A DNA stretch of 29,722 nt from assembly GCA_036744635.1 (NCBI GenBank), contig DAIOHQ010000025.1, positions 1-29,722 of the forward strand, written 5' to 3'. This document shows positions 15,970 to 24,057 of this stretch, in pieces. Origin of the DNA: DAIOHQ01 sp036744635 (lineage in GTDB: Bacteria > Planctomycetota > Phycisphaerae > Tepidisphaerales > Tepidisphaeraceae). A program made the position numbers and the translations under genes. Numbering within the stretch: position 1 is the stretch's first letter; each line of letters starts with the position of its first letter. The notes under the pieces were generated by a model. That model had not been told where the DNA came from. It searched no databases and saw nothing but the letters and a program-made list of their open reading frames with translations.

Positions 15970-16491
15970 TCAGAGGAAGCCAAGCTGCATTTGCGCGACC
16001 TCGGACATGCGCTCGCGCGACCAGGGCGGGTCCCAGACCAAATCGACCTTGGCGCTTTTCACTTCCGGCACGGTCTCCACCCGCCGCTCCACTTCCCCCG
16101 GCAGCGTGCCGGCCACCGGGCAGGCCGGCGCCGTCAGCGTCATCTTGATCTCGACGACGTTCTCGGGGTGCATGATGATCTCGTAGATCAACCCCAGATC
16201 ATAAATATTCACCGGAATTTCCGGGTCGTACACCATCTTCAGGGCGTCGATCACCTTCTCCAGCAGCGCCTTCTGCTCGGGTGTTTTGGTCGGATCGAGA
16301 AATCGGGTGATGATGTTGTCATCGACGATGTTGCGCTGCGGCTCGGCGGAAGAAGCCTTTGCGGCCGCTTCCGTTTGCGGCGGCTGGCCGGCCTGCACCT
16401 CGGCGCGCATCTGCTCGACCTTCCCGGAGCTCGGGAGCACCGGAAGCGGCTCGTGATGCGACTGCGCGGCCTCGGCCTGCTCGGTGCTCAC
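15970..16491 (-). CDS. sufT: SufT-like DUF59 (MIP18 family) iron-sulfur maturation protein
   Basis: A 173-residue protein, the last gene of the suf operon. The C-terminal DUF59 domain (about 75-173) shows VIDALKMVYDPEIPVNIYDL, GLIYEI, MTLTAPACPVAGTLPGEVE with the conserved Cys, and a final VDLVWDPPW. Family members help insert or transfer iron-sulfur clusters. The first 60-70 residues are a low-complexity Ala/Glu/Gln extension. I choose GTG at 16491: it overlaps the sufSE stop by 4 bp (GTGA) and has AAAGGAAG just upstream, while the GTG at 16515 has no ribosome-binding site. Between this gene and 15749 (about 220 bp) no gene is seen, only a short direct repeat GGTCGAG near 15788-15805. Confidence 0.87.
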   Translation of the reverse strand: MSTEQAEAAQSHHEPLPVLPSSGKVEQMRAEVQAGQPPQTEAAAKASSAEPQRNIVDDNIITRFLDPTKTPEQKALLEKVIDALKMVYDPEIPVNIYDLGLIYEIIMHPENVVEIKMTLTAPACPVAGTLPGEVERRVETVPEVKSAKVDLVWDPPWSRERMSEVAQMQLGFL

Positions 16492-18278
16492 GGCTGGCTT
16501 CCTTTCGTCTCCCACCGCTGCGATGCGAGCTGATGGATCTTCGCGACCATCCCGGCCAGGCCGTTGCGGCGCTGGCTGCTGATGAACTGATCCAGGCCGA
16601 TGCGCCGAAAGAAGGCCTCAATGTCGAAATCCAGGATGTCGGCCGGGCGCTGGCCGGAGTACAGCCGCAACAGCACCGCGATCAACCCGCGGACGATGTC
16701 GGCGTTGGCGTCGGCGATGAACTGAATGTGCGATGGATCTCCCGGCGCCGGCCGGCCGACGAGATACACTTCGCTCATGCAACCCTGCACCCGCTCCGTC
16801 ACCCGCTTGAGCAGATCGAACGTGTCTGGAAGCTTTTCGCCCAGATCGAGCAGATACTGGTTCTTGCCATCGCGATCGTCGAAAAGGGCGAAGTCTTCGG
16901 CCAATTCATCAGCCACCTGCTCGGGAGTAGGCGCGCTCGCCTTTGGCCAGGCCAGCGCCGGAGACTCCTGTGTCGCGGCCGGCGCGGGCTTGCTCGCCTG
17001 CAGCACGGCGTCGGCGCGAATCTCCTTGAGCGCGGCGACCAACGCATCGATTTCGCGATGAGTGTTATAGGCCGAGATGGACGCGCGGGCCGTGCCGGGA
17101 ATGCGGTAGCGATCCATCACCGGCTGGCAGCAGTGATGCCCGGTGCGGACGGCGATGCCGGCGGCGTCGAGTTTCATTCCCAAATCGAGCGCCGCCACCG
17201 GCGGATCGTCCATCACGAACGACAGCACGCTGGTCTTCGCGCCGGCGGTGCCGATGAGGCGCAGGCCGGTGACTTCGGCAAGGCGCTGGTGGGCATAGTC
17301 GAGCAGCTCGTGTTCGGCGGCGGCGATGCGTTCCAGTCCCAACGCCGTCACGTAGTCGATTGCCGCGCCCAGGCCGATGCCGCCGGCGATGTTGGGCGTG
17401 CCGGCCTCAAACTTATAGGGCAGATCGTTATAGGTTGTCTTGGCGAAGGTGACGGAGCTGATCATGTCGCCGCCCCCCTGCCACGGCGGCATCGCCTCCA
17501 GCAGCTTGGCCTTGCCATACAGCACGCCGATGCCGGTGGGACCGAAAATCTTGTGGCCGGAAAAGGCATAAAAATCGCAACCGAGCGCCTGCACGTCCGT
17601 GATGCCATGCGCCACCCACTGTGCCCCGTTGATCAGCACCGGAACGCCATGGCGGTGGGCAATCTCAATGATGCGCGCAACCGGATTGATCGTCCCGAGC
17701 GAGTTGGAGACGTGTACGATCGAGACGAAGCGCGTCCGCGGATTGAACAGCGCCTCGAACTCTTCCATCATCAACTCGCCGGCATCATTCATCGGCGCGA
17801 CACGAATGACCGCGCCGGTCTGTTCGGCCACGAGCTGCCAGGGAACGATGTTGGAATGGTGCTCCATCGCCGAAAGAATGATCTCATCGCCGGCCTTGAA
17901 GTTGGTCCGGCCATAGCTCTGGGCGACGAGGTTGATCGCTTCAGTGGTGCCGCGGGTGAAGATGATCTCGCGCGGATCGGCGGCATGGATGAAATGCTGA
18001 ATCTTGCGGCGCGACTCCTCGTACAGCTCCGTGGCCACCTGCGAAAGCTGATAGACGCCGCGATGGATGTTGGCGTTTTCCGAGCTGTAATAGCGCGTCA
18101 GCGTGTCGATCACGAGCTGCGGCTTCTGTGTGGTGGCGGCATTGTCGAGATAGATCAGCGGCCGGCCGTTGGAGAGCTGGTGCAGGATGGGAAAGTCGGC
18201 GCGCATCTGCTGCACATCCAGCGCGCGAGCGCTCGTGCGCGATACGGGCGGCGAGGATTTCGTGGCCGGGGCGCTCAT
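16488..18278 (-). CDS. sufSE: SufS-SufE fusion: cysteine desulfurase joined to its sulfur acceptor
   Basis: A 596-residue fusion. Residues about 25-425 are a type II cysteine desulfurase (PLP enzyme, cysteine to alanine plus persulfide): MEHHSN, the PLP lysine Lys243 in SGHKIFGPTG, and catalytic Cys383 in RTGHHCCQ. After an Ala/Pro linker, residues about 451-596 are SufE, with the acceptor Cys500 in VQGCMSEVYL. Fusion would keep donor and acceptor together. Oddity: residue 217, 26 before the lysine, is Asn (LINGAQW) where SufS normally has the Asp that bonds the PLP ring nitrogen; the codon reads AAC. Start 18278 overlaps the sufD stop (ATGA) and has GGAG 5 nt upstream; the frame extends to 18332 without support. 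It overlaps sufT by 4 bp. Confidence 0.94.
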   Translation of the reverse strand: MSAPATKSSPPVSRTSARALDVQQMRADFPILHQLSNGRPLIYLDNAATTQKPQLVIDTLTRYYSSENANIHRGVYQLSQVATELYEESRRKIQHFIHAADPREIIFTRGTTEAINLVAQSYGRTNFKAGDEIILSAMEHHSNIVPWQLVAEQTGAVIRVAPMNDAGELMMEEFEALFNPRTRFVSIVHVSNSLGTINPVARIIEIAHRHGVPVLINGAQWVAHGITDVQALGCDFYAFSGHKIFGPTGIGVLYGKAKLLEAMPPWQGGGDMISSVTFAKTTYNDLPYKFEAGTPNIAGGIGLGAAIDYVTALGLERIAAAEHELLDYAHQRLAEVTGLRLIGTAGAKTSVLSFVMDDPPVAALDLGMKLDAAGIAVRTGHHCCQPVMDRYRIPGTARASISAYNTHREIDALVAALKEIRADAVLQASKPAPAATQESPALAWPKASAPTPEQVADELAEDFALFDDRDGKNQYLLDLGEKLPDTFDLLKRVTERVQGCMSEVYLVGRPAPGDPSHIQFIADANADIVRGLIAVLLRLYSGQRPADILDFDIEAFFRRIGLDQFISSQRRNGLAGMVAKIHQLASQRWETKGSQP

Positions 18279-19588
18279 TTCAGCTCCGCAACCCGCAGGT
18301 CCTGCGGCAGGCCGCGCTGGGCGGCGATCCATTGCTCAAAACGCGTGCGCAGCGCCGTCGGCTTGATGCGCCCGGTGACTTCGGCCGCGAACGCATAGGT
18401 CAACAGCTTGCGCGACTCATCCAACTCGATGCCGCGCGAACGCAGATAGAATATCTGCTGCTCATCGAGCGGCCCGGTGGTCGAGCCGTGCGTACACTTC
18501 ACGTCATCCGCGTAAATCTCCAGCGCCGGCTGCGAATTCATCGACGCCTCATCCGACAGCAGCAGATTGCGGCTGGTCTGCTTGGCATCGGTCTTCTGGG
18601 CATCGGGCCGCACCAGAATCTTCCCCTTGAATACACCCGTGGCGCGGCCGGCCAGCACCGTCTTATACAGCTCATGGCTGGCGCAGTGCGGAACCGCGTG
18701 ATCGAGGAACGTGTGGTTATCGACGTGCCGCTTGTGATCGAGCAGCGTCAGGCCGTTGAGCGTCGCCTCGCTGCCGCTGCCATCCAGCACGACGCTCACA
18801 TCATTGCGCACCAGCGCGCCGCCGAAGTGCAGCACATGCGAAACGAAGTTGCAGTGGCCGCCCAGATGGATGTGGGCAGCGCCCACGTGAAACGCGGCGG
18901 CGGACTCGTGCTGGAGCTTGAGATGCTCGATCCGCGAGCCGTCCCCCGCGACGATCTCGCTGACGGCGTTGGTGAAATATCCGCCGTCGCCGATGTTGAG
19001 ATAGCTTTCGACGATGGCGGCCTCGGTGTTCTGCTCGGCGATAATCAGCACGCGCGGGTACGTCACGCTCAGCTCCGCTCCCGGGACGGTCACGAACAGC
19101 AGATGGATCGGCCATTCAATCGCCGCGCCACGCGGCAGATGGATCACCACGCCATCATCGAGGTTGCCGGTGTTGAGGGCCACGAAAGGGCTCTTTTCGG
19201 TGAGCGCATGGCGTCCCAGCGCCCCCTCCAGAAGTTGGCCATCCCGCGCCAGCGCCTCGCGCAAAGTTGAAATCCGCACCCTTCGCGACACCGGCGACAC
19301 ATCGGAAAGTTCCTCGACATAGCGCCCATTGACGAAGACGATCTCGGCGTACCCCTCCTCGCGAAAACTGTAAGGATCGAGCTGCTCGGGCGAGATGCTG
19401 GCAGGCGCGGCGGGCACAAATGTCGCCGCACTGATCGGCGCAAAATTGGTGAAGCGCCATTCCTCCTGCCGGTTGGTCGGGTAGCCGCTGCGGGCAAAAC
19501 GCTCGCGCGCGGCCGTCCGCAGCCGCTGGAACCAATGCGGCGTGTCCGTCATCACCTGAGGATTGCTGTCCATGAGTCGAGTCATCAT
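18275..19588 (-). CDS. sufD: SufD, Fe-S scaffold complex subunit
   Basis: About 437 residues, the SufD partner of SufB in the SufBC2D scaffold. The N-terminal helical part has GYPTNRQEEWRFTNF, which is typical, followed by the right-handed beta-helix. The C-terminal core shows ALEIYADDVKCTHGSTTG with the conserved His, then PLDEQQIFYLRSRGI. The start is uncertain: ATG codons at 19588, 19585, 19573 and 19552 are all in frame, and I take 19588 because GACGGA lies nearby. It begins about 40 bp after the sufC stop and overlaps sufSE by 4 bp. Confidence 0.92.
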   Translation of the reverse strand: MMTRLMDSNPQVMTDTPHWFQRLRTAARERFARSGYPTNRQEEWRFTNFAPISAATFVPAAPASISPEQLDPYSFREEGYAEIVFVNGRYVEELSDVSPVSRRVRISTLREALARDGQLLEGALGRHALTEKSPFVALNTGNLDDGVVIHLPRGAAIEWPIHLLFVTVPGAELSVTYPRVLIIAEQNTEAAIVESYLNIGDGGYFTNAVSEIVAGDGSRIEHLKLQHESAAAFHVGAAHIHLGGHCNFVSHVLHFGGALVRNDVSVVLDGSGSEATLNGLTLLDHKRHVDNHTFLDHAVPHCASHELYKTVLAGRATGVFKGKILVRPDAQKTDAKQTSRNLLLSDEASMNSQPALEIYADDVKCTHGSTTGPLDEQQIFYLRSRGIELDESRKLLTYAFAAEVTGRIKPTALRTRFEQWIAAQRGLPQDLRVAELK

Positions 19589-19628
19589 CAATTCCGTCAA
19601 CAATCAGCAAGGCGTTCTAATGCATCAC

Positions 19629-20387
19629 CTACGCTGCTTCTCCACCCTCCAGCCAACCGTATCCGCGCTCTTCCAATTCCACCGCCAGCTCCTTGCCGCC
19701 GGACCTCACGATCCGTCCATCCATCAGCACGTGTACGAAATCCGGCACGATGTAATTCAGCAACCGCTGGTAGTGCGTCACGCACAGGATTGCCCGGTCC
19801 GGCCCGCGCAGCGAGTTCACGCCGGCGGACACGATCTTCAGCGCGTCGATGTCCAGGCCGGAGTCGGTCTCGTCCAGAATCGCCAGCTTGGGATCGATCA
19901 CCGCCATCTGAAAAATCTCGTTGCGCTTCTTTTCGCCGCCGGAAAATCCTTCGTTCACCGCCCGGCTCATCAAACTCGGCTCCATTTCCAATAGCTTCAT
20001 CTTGCTCTTCACCAGCTTCAAAAAGTCAGCCGCGTCCAGTTCCTTTTCGCCGCGATGCTTGCGGATGGCATTGACGGCGGCCCGCAGAAAATAGCTGGTG
20101 GAGACGCCCGGAATTTCCACCGGATACTGAAACGCCAGGAAAAGCCCCTCGCGTGCCCGTTCCTCGGCCGACAGATCGAGCAGATCCTTCCCGTTGAACA
20201 ACACCTGCCCCCCCGTCACCTCATACTCATCCCGCCCCGCCAGCACCTGCGCCAGCGTGCTCTTCCCCGAGCCGTTGGGGCCCATGATCGCATGGACTTC
20301 CCCGGGATTGATGGTGAGATCGATCCCTTTGAGGATATCCCGCCCCTCCACGCGGGCCTGAAGATTCATCACTTCCAATAAACTCAT
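19629..20387 (-). CDS. sufC: SufC, ATPase of the Fe-S scaffold complex
   Basis: A 252-residue ABC-type ATPase that drives cluster assembly on SufB-SufD in the cytoplasm; it is not a transporter. Walker A is GPNGSGKST (36-44), the signature is FSGGEKKRNEIFQM, Walker B is LAILDETDSGLD, and the switch His is in CVTHYQRLL. All are intact and the length is standard. The ATG at 20387 has GAGGA 8 nt upstream and lies 3 bp after the hicB stop. Confidence 0.97.
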   Translation of the reverse strand: MSLLEVMNLQARVEGRDILKGIDLTINPGEVHAIMGPNGSGKSTLAQVLAGRDEYEVTGGQVLFNGKDLLDLSAEERAREGLFLAFQYPVEIPGVSTSYFLRAAVNAIRKHRGEKELDAADFLKLVKSKMKLLEMEPSLMSRAVNEGFSGGEKKRNEIFQMAVIDPKLAILDETDSGLDIDALKIVSAGVNSLRGPDRAILCVTHYQRLLNYIVPDFVHVLMDGRIVRSGGKELAVELEERGYGWLEGGEAA

Positions 20388-20390
20388 TTG

Positions 20391-20696
20391 TCATGTCCTC
20401 GTTCCGCTCGCCATCGTCTTTCGAGTCAACTTTTTCAACTTGGCCGGCGCTGGACGGCTGAATTCGTAAGAAAATCCCGTCGGGCCAGGATAGATAAACT
20501 CATGCGCCGGCGGCATATGGCGTCCGTTGAGCGATTCCTCCTCAACCAGCGATTCCAGCACTTCCTGGGCATGCCGCGCCGCTTCCTCATAGGTCGAGCC
20601 GTGTGTGTGGCACCCCCCCCACTCCGGCAGCGTCGCGACGTACGCCCGGTCTTCCTCGGACCACTGAATGATCACACTGTAGCGGCTCTTCTCCAT
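20391..20696 (-). CDS. hicB: HicB-like antitoxin
   Basis: A 101-residue HicB-family protein. The N-terminal partial RNase H-like fold is visible as YSVIIQWSEEDRAYVATLPE, then GGCHTHGSTYEEAARHAQEV, the usual HicB core. The C-terminus is Arg/Lys-rich (AKLKKLTRKTMASGTRT), and I see no clear ribbon-helix-helix or HTH, so autoregulation by DNA binding is doubtful. Start at 20696 is fixed by AGGAG 7 nt upstream; the frame is open further up. It lies 10 bp after hicA and 3 bp before sufC, so the pair is inside the suf transcript. HicB proteins bind and block HicA. Confidence 0.85.
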   Translation of the reverse strand: MEKSRYSVIIQWSEEDRAYVATLPEWGGCHTHGSTYEEAARHAQEVLESLVEEESLNGRHMPPAHEFIYPGPTGFSYEFSRPAPAKLKKLTRKTMASGTRT

Positions 20697-20706
20697 GTTC
20701 CATCTC

Positions 20707-20910
20707 CTAGCGACTCGCTGCTTCATCCACCGCTCGAGCGACATCCATCTCCTGATACCGCAAGGCATCGGCCCCATCACCGCCGCTCAAGATCACGCGA
20801 CGCGATACCCGGGGGTGCATCCACTTCGAGTGGCTTCCTTTTCCACCCTGAATCTGAACCCAGCCGGCGCGCCGCAACATTGCCTTCAACTCCCTCAGTT
20901 TTTTCGCCAT
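20707..20910 (-). CDS. hicA: HicA-like mRNA interferase toxin
   Basis: A 67-residue HicA-family protein with the small dsRBD-like fold. The pattern LRELKAMLRRAGWVQIQGGK is followed by GSHSKWMHP, where the His in GSH is the catalytic residue of HicA ribonucleases. The C-terminal part (GADALRYQEMDVARAVDEAA) is somewhat longer and less Arg/Lys-rich than in typical HicA. Its ATG follows the sufB TGA with no gap, and GGAG lies 10 nt upstream. Toxin-before-antitoxin order is usual for this family. Activity cannot be judged from sequence. Confidence 0.82.
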   Translation of the reverse strand: MAKKLRELKAMLRRAGWVQIQGGKGSHSKWMHPRVSRRVILSGGDGADALRYQEMDVARAVDEAASR

Positions 20911-22350
20911 TCACCCCACACTCCCCTCCAACGACACGCCCAGCAGCTTCTGCGCTTCCACCGCAAACTCCATCGGCAGCTCGCGGAAAACTTCCTTGCA
21001 GAAACCGTTGATGATCATGTTCACCGCATCCTCCAACGCAATGCCGCGCTGCTTGCAATAGAAAAGCTGGTCCTCGCCGATTTTCGATGTCGAAGCTTCG
21101 TGCTCCGCCCGGCTGGTGGTATTCCGCACCTCAATATACGGCGATGTATGCGCCCCGCATTTGTCGCCGATCAGCAGCGAATCGCACTGCGTGTAATTGC
21201 GCGAGTTGCTGGCGCCCTTCAGAATCTTCACCAGCCCGCGATAGGTGTTCTGCCCCTTCCCGGCCGAAATTCCCTTGCTCACGATCGTGCTGCGCGTGTT
21301 CTTGCCGATGTGGATCATCTTCGTGCCGGTGTCGGCCTGCTGATAATTGTTCGTCAGCGCCACCGAGTAAAACTCTCCAACCGAATCGTCTCCCTGCAAA
21401 ATGCAGCTCGGATATTTCCAGGTGATGGCCGACCCCGTCTCCACCTGCGTCCAGGAAATCTTCGACTTCACGCCGCGGCACGCCCCCCGCTTGGTGACGA
21501 AATTGTAGATCCCGCCCTTCCCCTGCTTGTCGCCGGGATACCAGTTCTGCACCGTCGAATACTTGATGTTGGCGTTATCCAGCGCAATCAGCTCGACGAC
21601 CGCCGCGTGCAACTGGTTCTCATCGCGCATCGGGGCCGTGCAACCTTCCAGATAGCTGACCGAAGCCCCTTCATCGGCAATGATCAACGTGCGCTCAAAC
21701 TGTCCCGTCTGTGCCGCGTTGATCCGGAAATAGGTGCTCAACTCCATCGGGCACTTCACGCCCTTGGGGATGTAGCAGAACGATCCATCCGTAAACACGG
21801 CCGAGTTCAACGTCGCAAAAAAATTGTCCGAATACGGCACCACCGATCCCATGTACTTCCGCACCAATTCGGGATGATTATGCACCGCCTCGCTGAACGA
21901 GCCGAAGATGATTCCCATCTCCGCCAGCTTGGCCTTGAACGTGGTGGCCACGGAAACTGAATCAAAAACCGCGTCCACCGCGACCCCGGCCAGGATCTCG
22001 CGCTCGTGCAGCGGGATACCCAGCTTCTCGTAAGTCTTCAGCAGCTCTGGGTCGACTTCATCGAGGCTCGTGAGCTTCTTCTTCGGCGCGGAATAATAGA
22101 TGGTGTTCTGATAGTCGATCGGCGGATGGTGGACGCTCGCCCAATTCGGCTCCTCCATCGTCAGCCAGTGCCGATAGGCCTTCAGCCGCCACTGCAGCAT
22201 CCAATCCGGCTCGGCCTTTTTCAGGGAGATGAAGCGGATGATCTCCTCGTTCAGCCCCGGTGGCGCGGAATCGGCCTCGATGTCCGAGACAAACCCCCAC
22301 TTGTATTCCCGGTTGGCCAAGTCCTGTATTTCGGTAGTTTCAGTCGGCAT
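20911..22350 (-). CDS. sufB: SufB, Fe-S cluster assembly scaffold
   Basis: The 479-residue core scaffold of the SUF system, first gene of the operon. Strong family stretches include YKWGFVSDIEAD near the N-terminus, FTDGSFCYIPKGVKCPMELS, and RNYTQCDSLLIG with Cys389, the counterpart of the cluster-binding E. coli Cys405. EASTSKIGEDQLFYCKQRGI follows near the C-terminus. I start at 22350 (GAGG 5 nt upstream) rather than at 22377. The stop is directly abutted by hicA. No regulator gene such as sufR or iscR adjoins. Confidence 0.97.
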   Translation of the reverse strand: MPTETTEIQDLANREYKWGFVSDIEADSAPPGLNEEIIRFISLKKAEPDWMLQWRLKAYRHWLTMEEPNWASVHHPPIDYQNTIYYSAPKKKLTSLDEVDPELLKTYEKLGIPLHEREILAGVAVDAVFDSVSVATTFKAKLAEMGIIFGSFSEAVHNHPELVRKYMGSVVPYSDNFFATLNSAVFTDGSFCYIPKGVKCPMELSTYFRINAAQTGQFERTLIIADEGASVSYLEGCTAPMRDENQLHAAVVELIALDNANIKYSTVQNWYPGDKQGKGGIYNFVTKRGACRGVKSKISWTQVETGSAITWKYPSCILQGDDSVGEFYSVALTNNYQQADTGTKMIHIGKNTRSTIVSKGISAGKGQNTYRGLVKILKGASNSRNYTQCDSLLIGDKCGAHTSPYIEVRNTTSRAEHEASTSKIGEDQLFYCKQRGIALEDAVNMIINGFCKEVFRELPMEFAVEAQKLLGVSLEGSVG

Positions 22351-22396
22351 AACAACCTCAAGCGGTGCGGCATGCATCGCCTTACATTCTCACCTC

Positions 22397-22423
22397 ATTA
22401 TAAGGACGCGCAGGCCGCGGCAA
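22397..22423 (-). promoter_or_regulatory. Candidate promoter of the suf operon
   Basis: On the minus strand a perfect TATAAT (22397-22402) follows TTGCCG (22418-22423) with a 15-nt spacer. Transcription would begin near 22390, about 40 nt before the sufB ATG. It lies in the largest non-coding gap of the window and is the best sigma-70-like match here. Confidence 0.55.
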
Positions 22424-22775
22424 TGGGATGATTCGCAAAATTTTTGATCCCCGCTCCGGCATGATTTGCCCGGCCGGCGCATCTACTGAAACGCACACAT
22501 CTTCTGATGGGATCAACGGCTCTTGAATATAGTACCGAACCAGTGCCATATCAACCAACTCTACCGTCTTTTGTAAACCACCCGACACCGCCGGACACCG
22601 GATAAAATCATTCTTCAGACGAACTCACGGGAGCGCGCGCTCCGAACGATGCCACGCGCCTCCATGCTAATTAAAGGATGATATGCTCCAATTATCAAGT
22701 GAGCTATCGAAATTTCGCTCGCTGTTTGGCTCGTTCCCACCCGGCCGCAAACATGATCCCCCGCCACCTCGTGTA
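22424..22775. other. Intergenic region between sufB and the HAD gene
   Basis: About 460 bp (22351-22809) separate the two divergent genes, with no credible gene. It contains two perfect palindromes that could be operators: GGAGCGCGCGCTCC (22630-22643) and CGAAATTTCG (22708-22717). A local AT-rich patch lies at about 22668-22720. I recognised no IscR, Fur or riboswitch pattern. Confidence 0.4.
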
Positions 22776-22803
22776 TTGTGTGAAACTACGGCGCAGATAA
22801 ACT
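22776..22803 (+). promoter_or_regulatory. Candidate promoter for the HAD hydrolase gene
   Basis: TTGTGT (22776-22781) and TAAACT (22798-22803) are 16 nt apart. The expected start of transcription falls on or next to the ATG at 22810, and there is no Shine-Dalgarno, so a leaderless transcript is possible. Confidence 0.35.
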
Positions 22804-22809
22804 CCCCCC

Positions 22810-23493
22810 ATGGCCTCTCTCCATCACCTGCGCGGCGTCATCTTCGACATGGACGGCGTCCTCTGCGACTCCGAGCCTTTCATCTGCGAGGCCGCCTGCC
22901 GCATGTTCGCCGAACGTCATGCCACCGTCGTCCAGCCCGAGGATTTCGTCCCCTTTGTCGGCGCCGGCGAAAACCGTTACCTCGGCGGCGTGGCCGAGAA
23001 ACACGGCATCACGCTGAATATGCCTTCTGACAAGCAGCAGACGTATGCGATCTATCTCGAGCTGATCCAGAACCGCCTGCAGCCCCTGCCCGGCGCCGTC
23101 GAGTTCATCCGCGCCTGCAAATCGGCCAAGCTCGCCCTCGCCGTCGCCACCAGCGCCGACCACGTGAAGATGCAAGGCAACCTCAAGCAGATCGGCGTGC
23201 CGCCCGAGACCTTCGCGGCCATCGTCACCGGCAGCGAGATCGAGCGCAAGAAGCCGTTCCCCGATATTTTCCAACTGGCGGCCGAGCGGTTGTCCCTGGC
23301 AGCCGAGGCGTGTCTGGTGATTGAGGACGCTCCCAACGGCATCCAGGCCGGAAAGGCCGCCGGTTCGCTCTGCCTTGGTCTCACCACCAGCTTCGACGAA
23401 AAGACGCTGCGAGCCGCCGGCGCCGATTTCATCGCGCCTGATCTAGCCCATGTGCCCGCCAGCGTGTTCGACCATCTCGGCCTCGCCCGTTGA
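22810..23493 (+). CDS. HAD-family hydrolase, beta-phosphoglucomutase/phosphatase-like
   Basis: A 227-residue haloacid-dehalogenase superfamily protein (subfamily IA). Motif I is DMDGVLCDSEP (nucleophile and acid Asp pair), motif II is the Thr/Ser in VATSADH, motif III is the Lys in KKPFPDIF, and motif IV is VIEDAPNGIQAG. The helical cap follows motif I. DMDGVL(C/I)DSEP proteins are phosphoglycolate phosphatases, beta-phosphoglucomutases or sugar-phosphate phosphatases; sequence alone does not choose. It is monocistronic, with its own candidate promoter and terminator. Confidence 0.9.
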   Translation: MASLHHLRGVIFDMDGVLCDSEPFICEAACRMFAERHATVVQPEDFVPFVGAGENRYLGGVAEKHGITLNMPSDKQQTYAIYLELIQNRLQPLPGAVEFIRACKSAKLALAVATSADHVKMQGNLKQIGVPPETFAAIVTGSEIERKKPFPDIFQLAAERLSLAAEACLVIEDAPNGIQAGKAAGSLCLGLTTSFDEKTLRAAGADFIAPDLAHVPASVFDHLGLAR

Positions 23494-23507
23494 AATCCTC
23501 CGACGCC

Positions 23508-23539
23508 TTGTAGGGTCCGCTTCAGCGGACGGGTTTTTT
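23508..23539 (+). terminator. Rho-independent terminator, also a TGTAGGGT-type repeat
   Basis: GTCCGC (23515-23520), loop TTCA and GCGGAC (23525-23530) are followed by GGG and six T (23534-23539), 14 bp after the HAD stop. The left flank TTGTAGGGT matches the repeat family at 14557, 26057 and 27353, so a mobile palindrome appears to serve as the terminator. Confidence 0.65.
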
Positions 23540-23592
23540 ACGAGGTGGTCCGTAAAACATAAAAAGCCGCACTATCTCCACGTTTCACGTAG

Positions 23593-24057
23593 TCACTTCT
23601 CATCTTCCCCCAGCATCCCCTGCTCGCGCATTTTTTGCTTCAGCTTCGCCAACTTCTCCGGATCAACCGGCGTCGGCGCTCTCCTCCTGGCAGGAGTAAC
23701 CAGCATTCCCAGGAATTCCTTTGGCGTCCCTGGCGGGGGCTGATCCGCTCGCGGCGCGGGCGCGACAGGATCGGCATTCACCGCGGGAGCAGCCGGCGAG
23801 GCCGCCCCGGCCGGCGGCGCGGACTTTCCAATCGACCCAAACCCGCGCACCGGCTCATGCCGCGGCGCCGGCGTCGGCCTGCCCGCCGACACCTTCGACG
23901 GGAAAAACCAGACCGTGAACGGCATCACCAGCAGCACGAAGACCTTGTTCCACCAGCGCATCGCCACCGCCTCGGTGGCCTGCTCAAACCAGCGCAGCAT
24001 CGTCACCATCACGAAGATGCCCCCGCTGAGCAAAAGCAGCCAGTAGAAGCATCCCAT
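23593..24057 (-). CDS. Hypothetical membrane protein with Pro/Ala-rich tail
   Basis: A 154-residue protein not matched to a family. Two hydrophobic helices occur at about 4-20 (FYWLLLLSGGIFVMVTML) and 38-54 (KVFVLLVMPFTVWFF). They are followed by a long Pro/Ala-rich, probably disordered stretch and a charged end (DPEKLAKLKQKMREQGMLGE). It starts directly after the stop of the DUF4190-like gene (TGAATG), so the two are one operon. The membrane-anchor-plus-linker design suggests a scaffolding or envelope role; nothing more can be said. Confidence 0.65.
   Translation of the reverse strand: MGCFYWLLLLSGGIFVMVTMLRWFEQATEAVAMRWWNKVFVLLVMPFTVWFFPSKVSAGRPTPAPRHEPVRGFGSIGKSAPPAGAASPAAPAVNADPVAPAPRADQPPPGTPKEFLGMLVTPARRRAPTPVDPEKLAKLKQKMREQGMLGEDEK

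Noticed and set aside
11761..16000. A dif recombination site near the composition switch
   Set aside because: I looked for the usual near-palindromic core with CGCATAAT-like arms in the gaps and did not find it by eye.
16359..18398. Long open frame on the plus strand antisense to sufSE
   Set aside because: It is an antisense shadow of a high-GC gene; composition is Arg/Gly/Ala/His-rich with no family motif, while the minus frame is an intact SufSE.
22382..22588. 68-residue minus-strand frame upstream of sufB
   Set aside because: It runs through the best promoter match for sufB, has no recognisable motif and no good ribosome-binding site.
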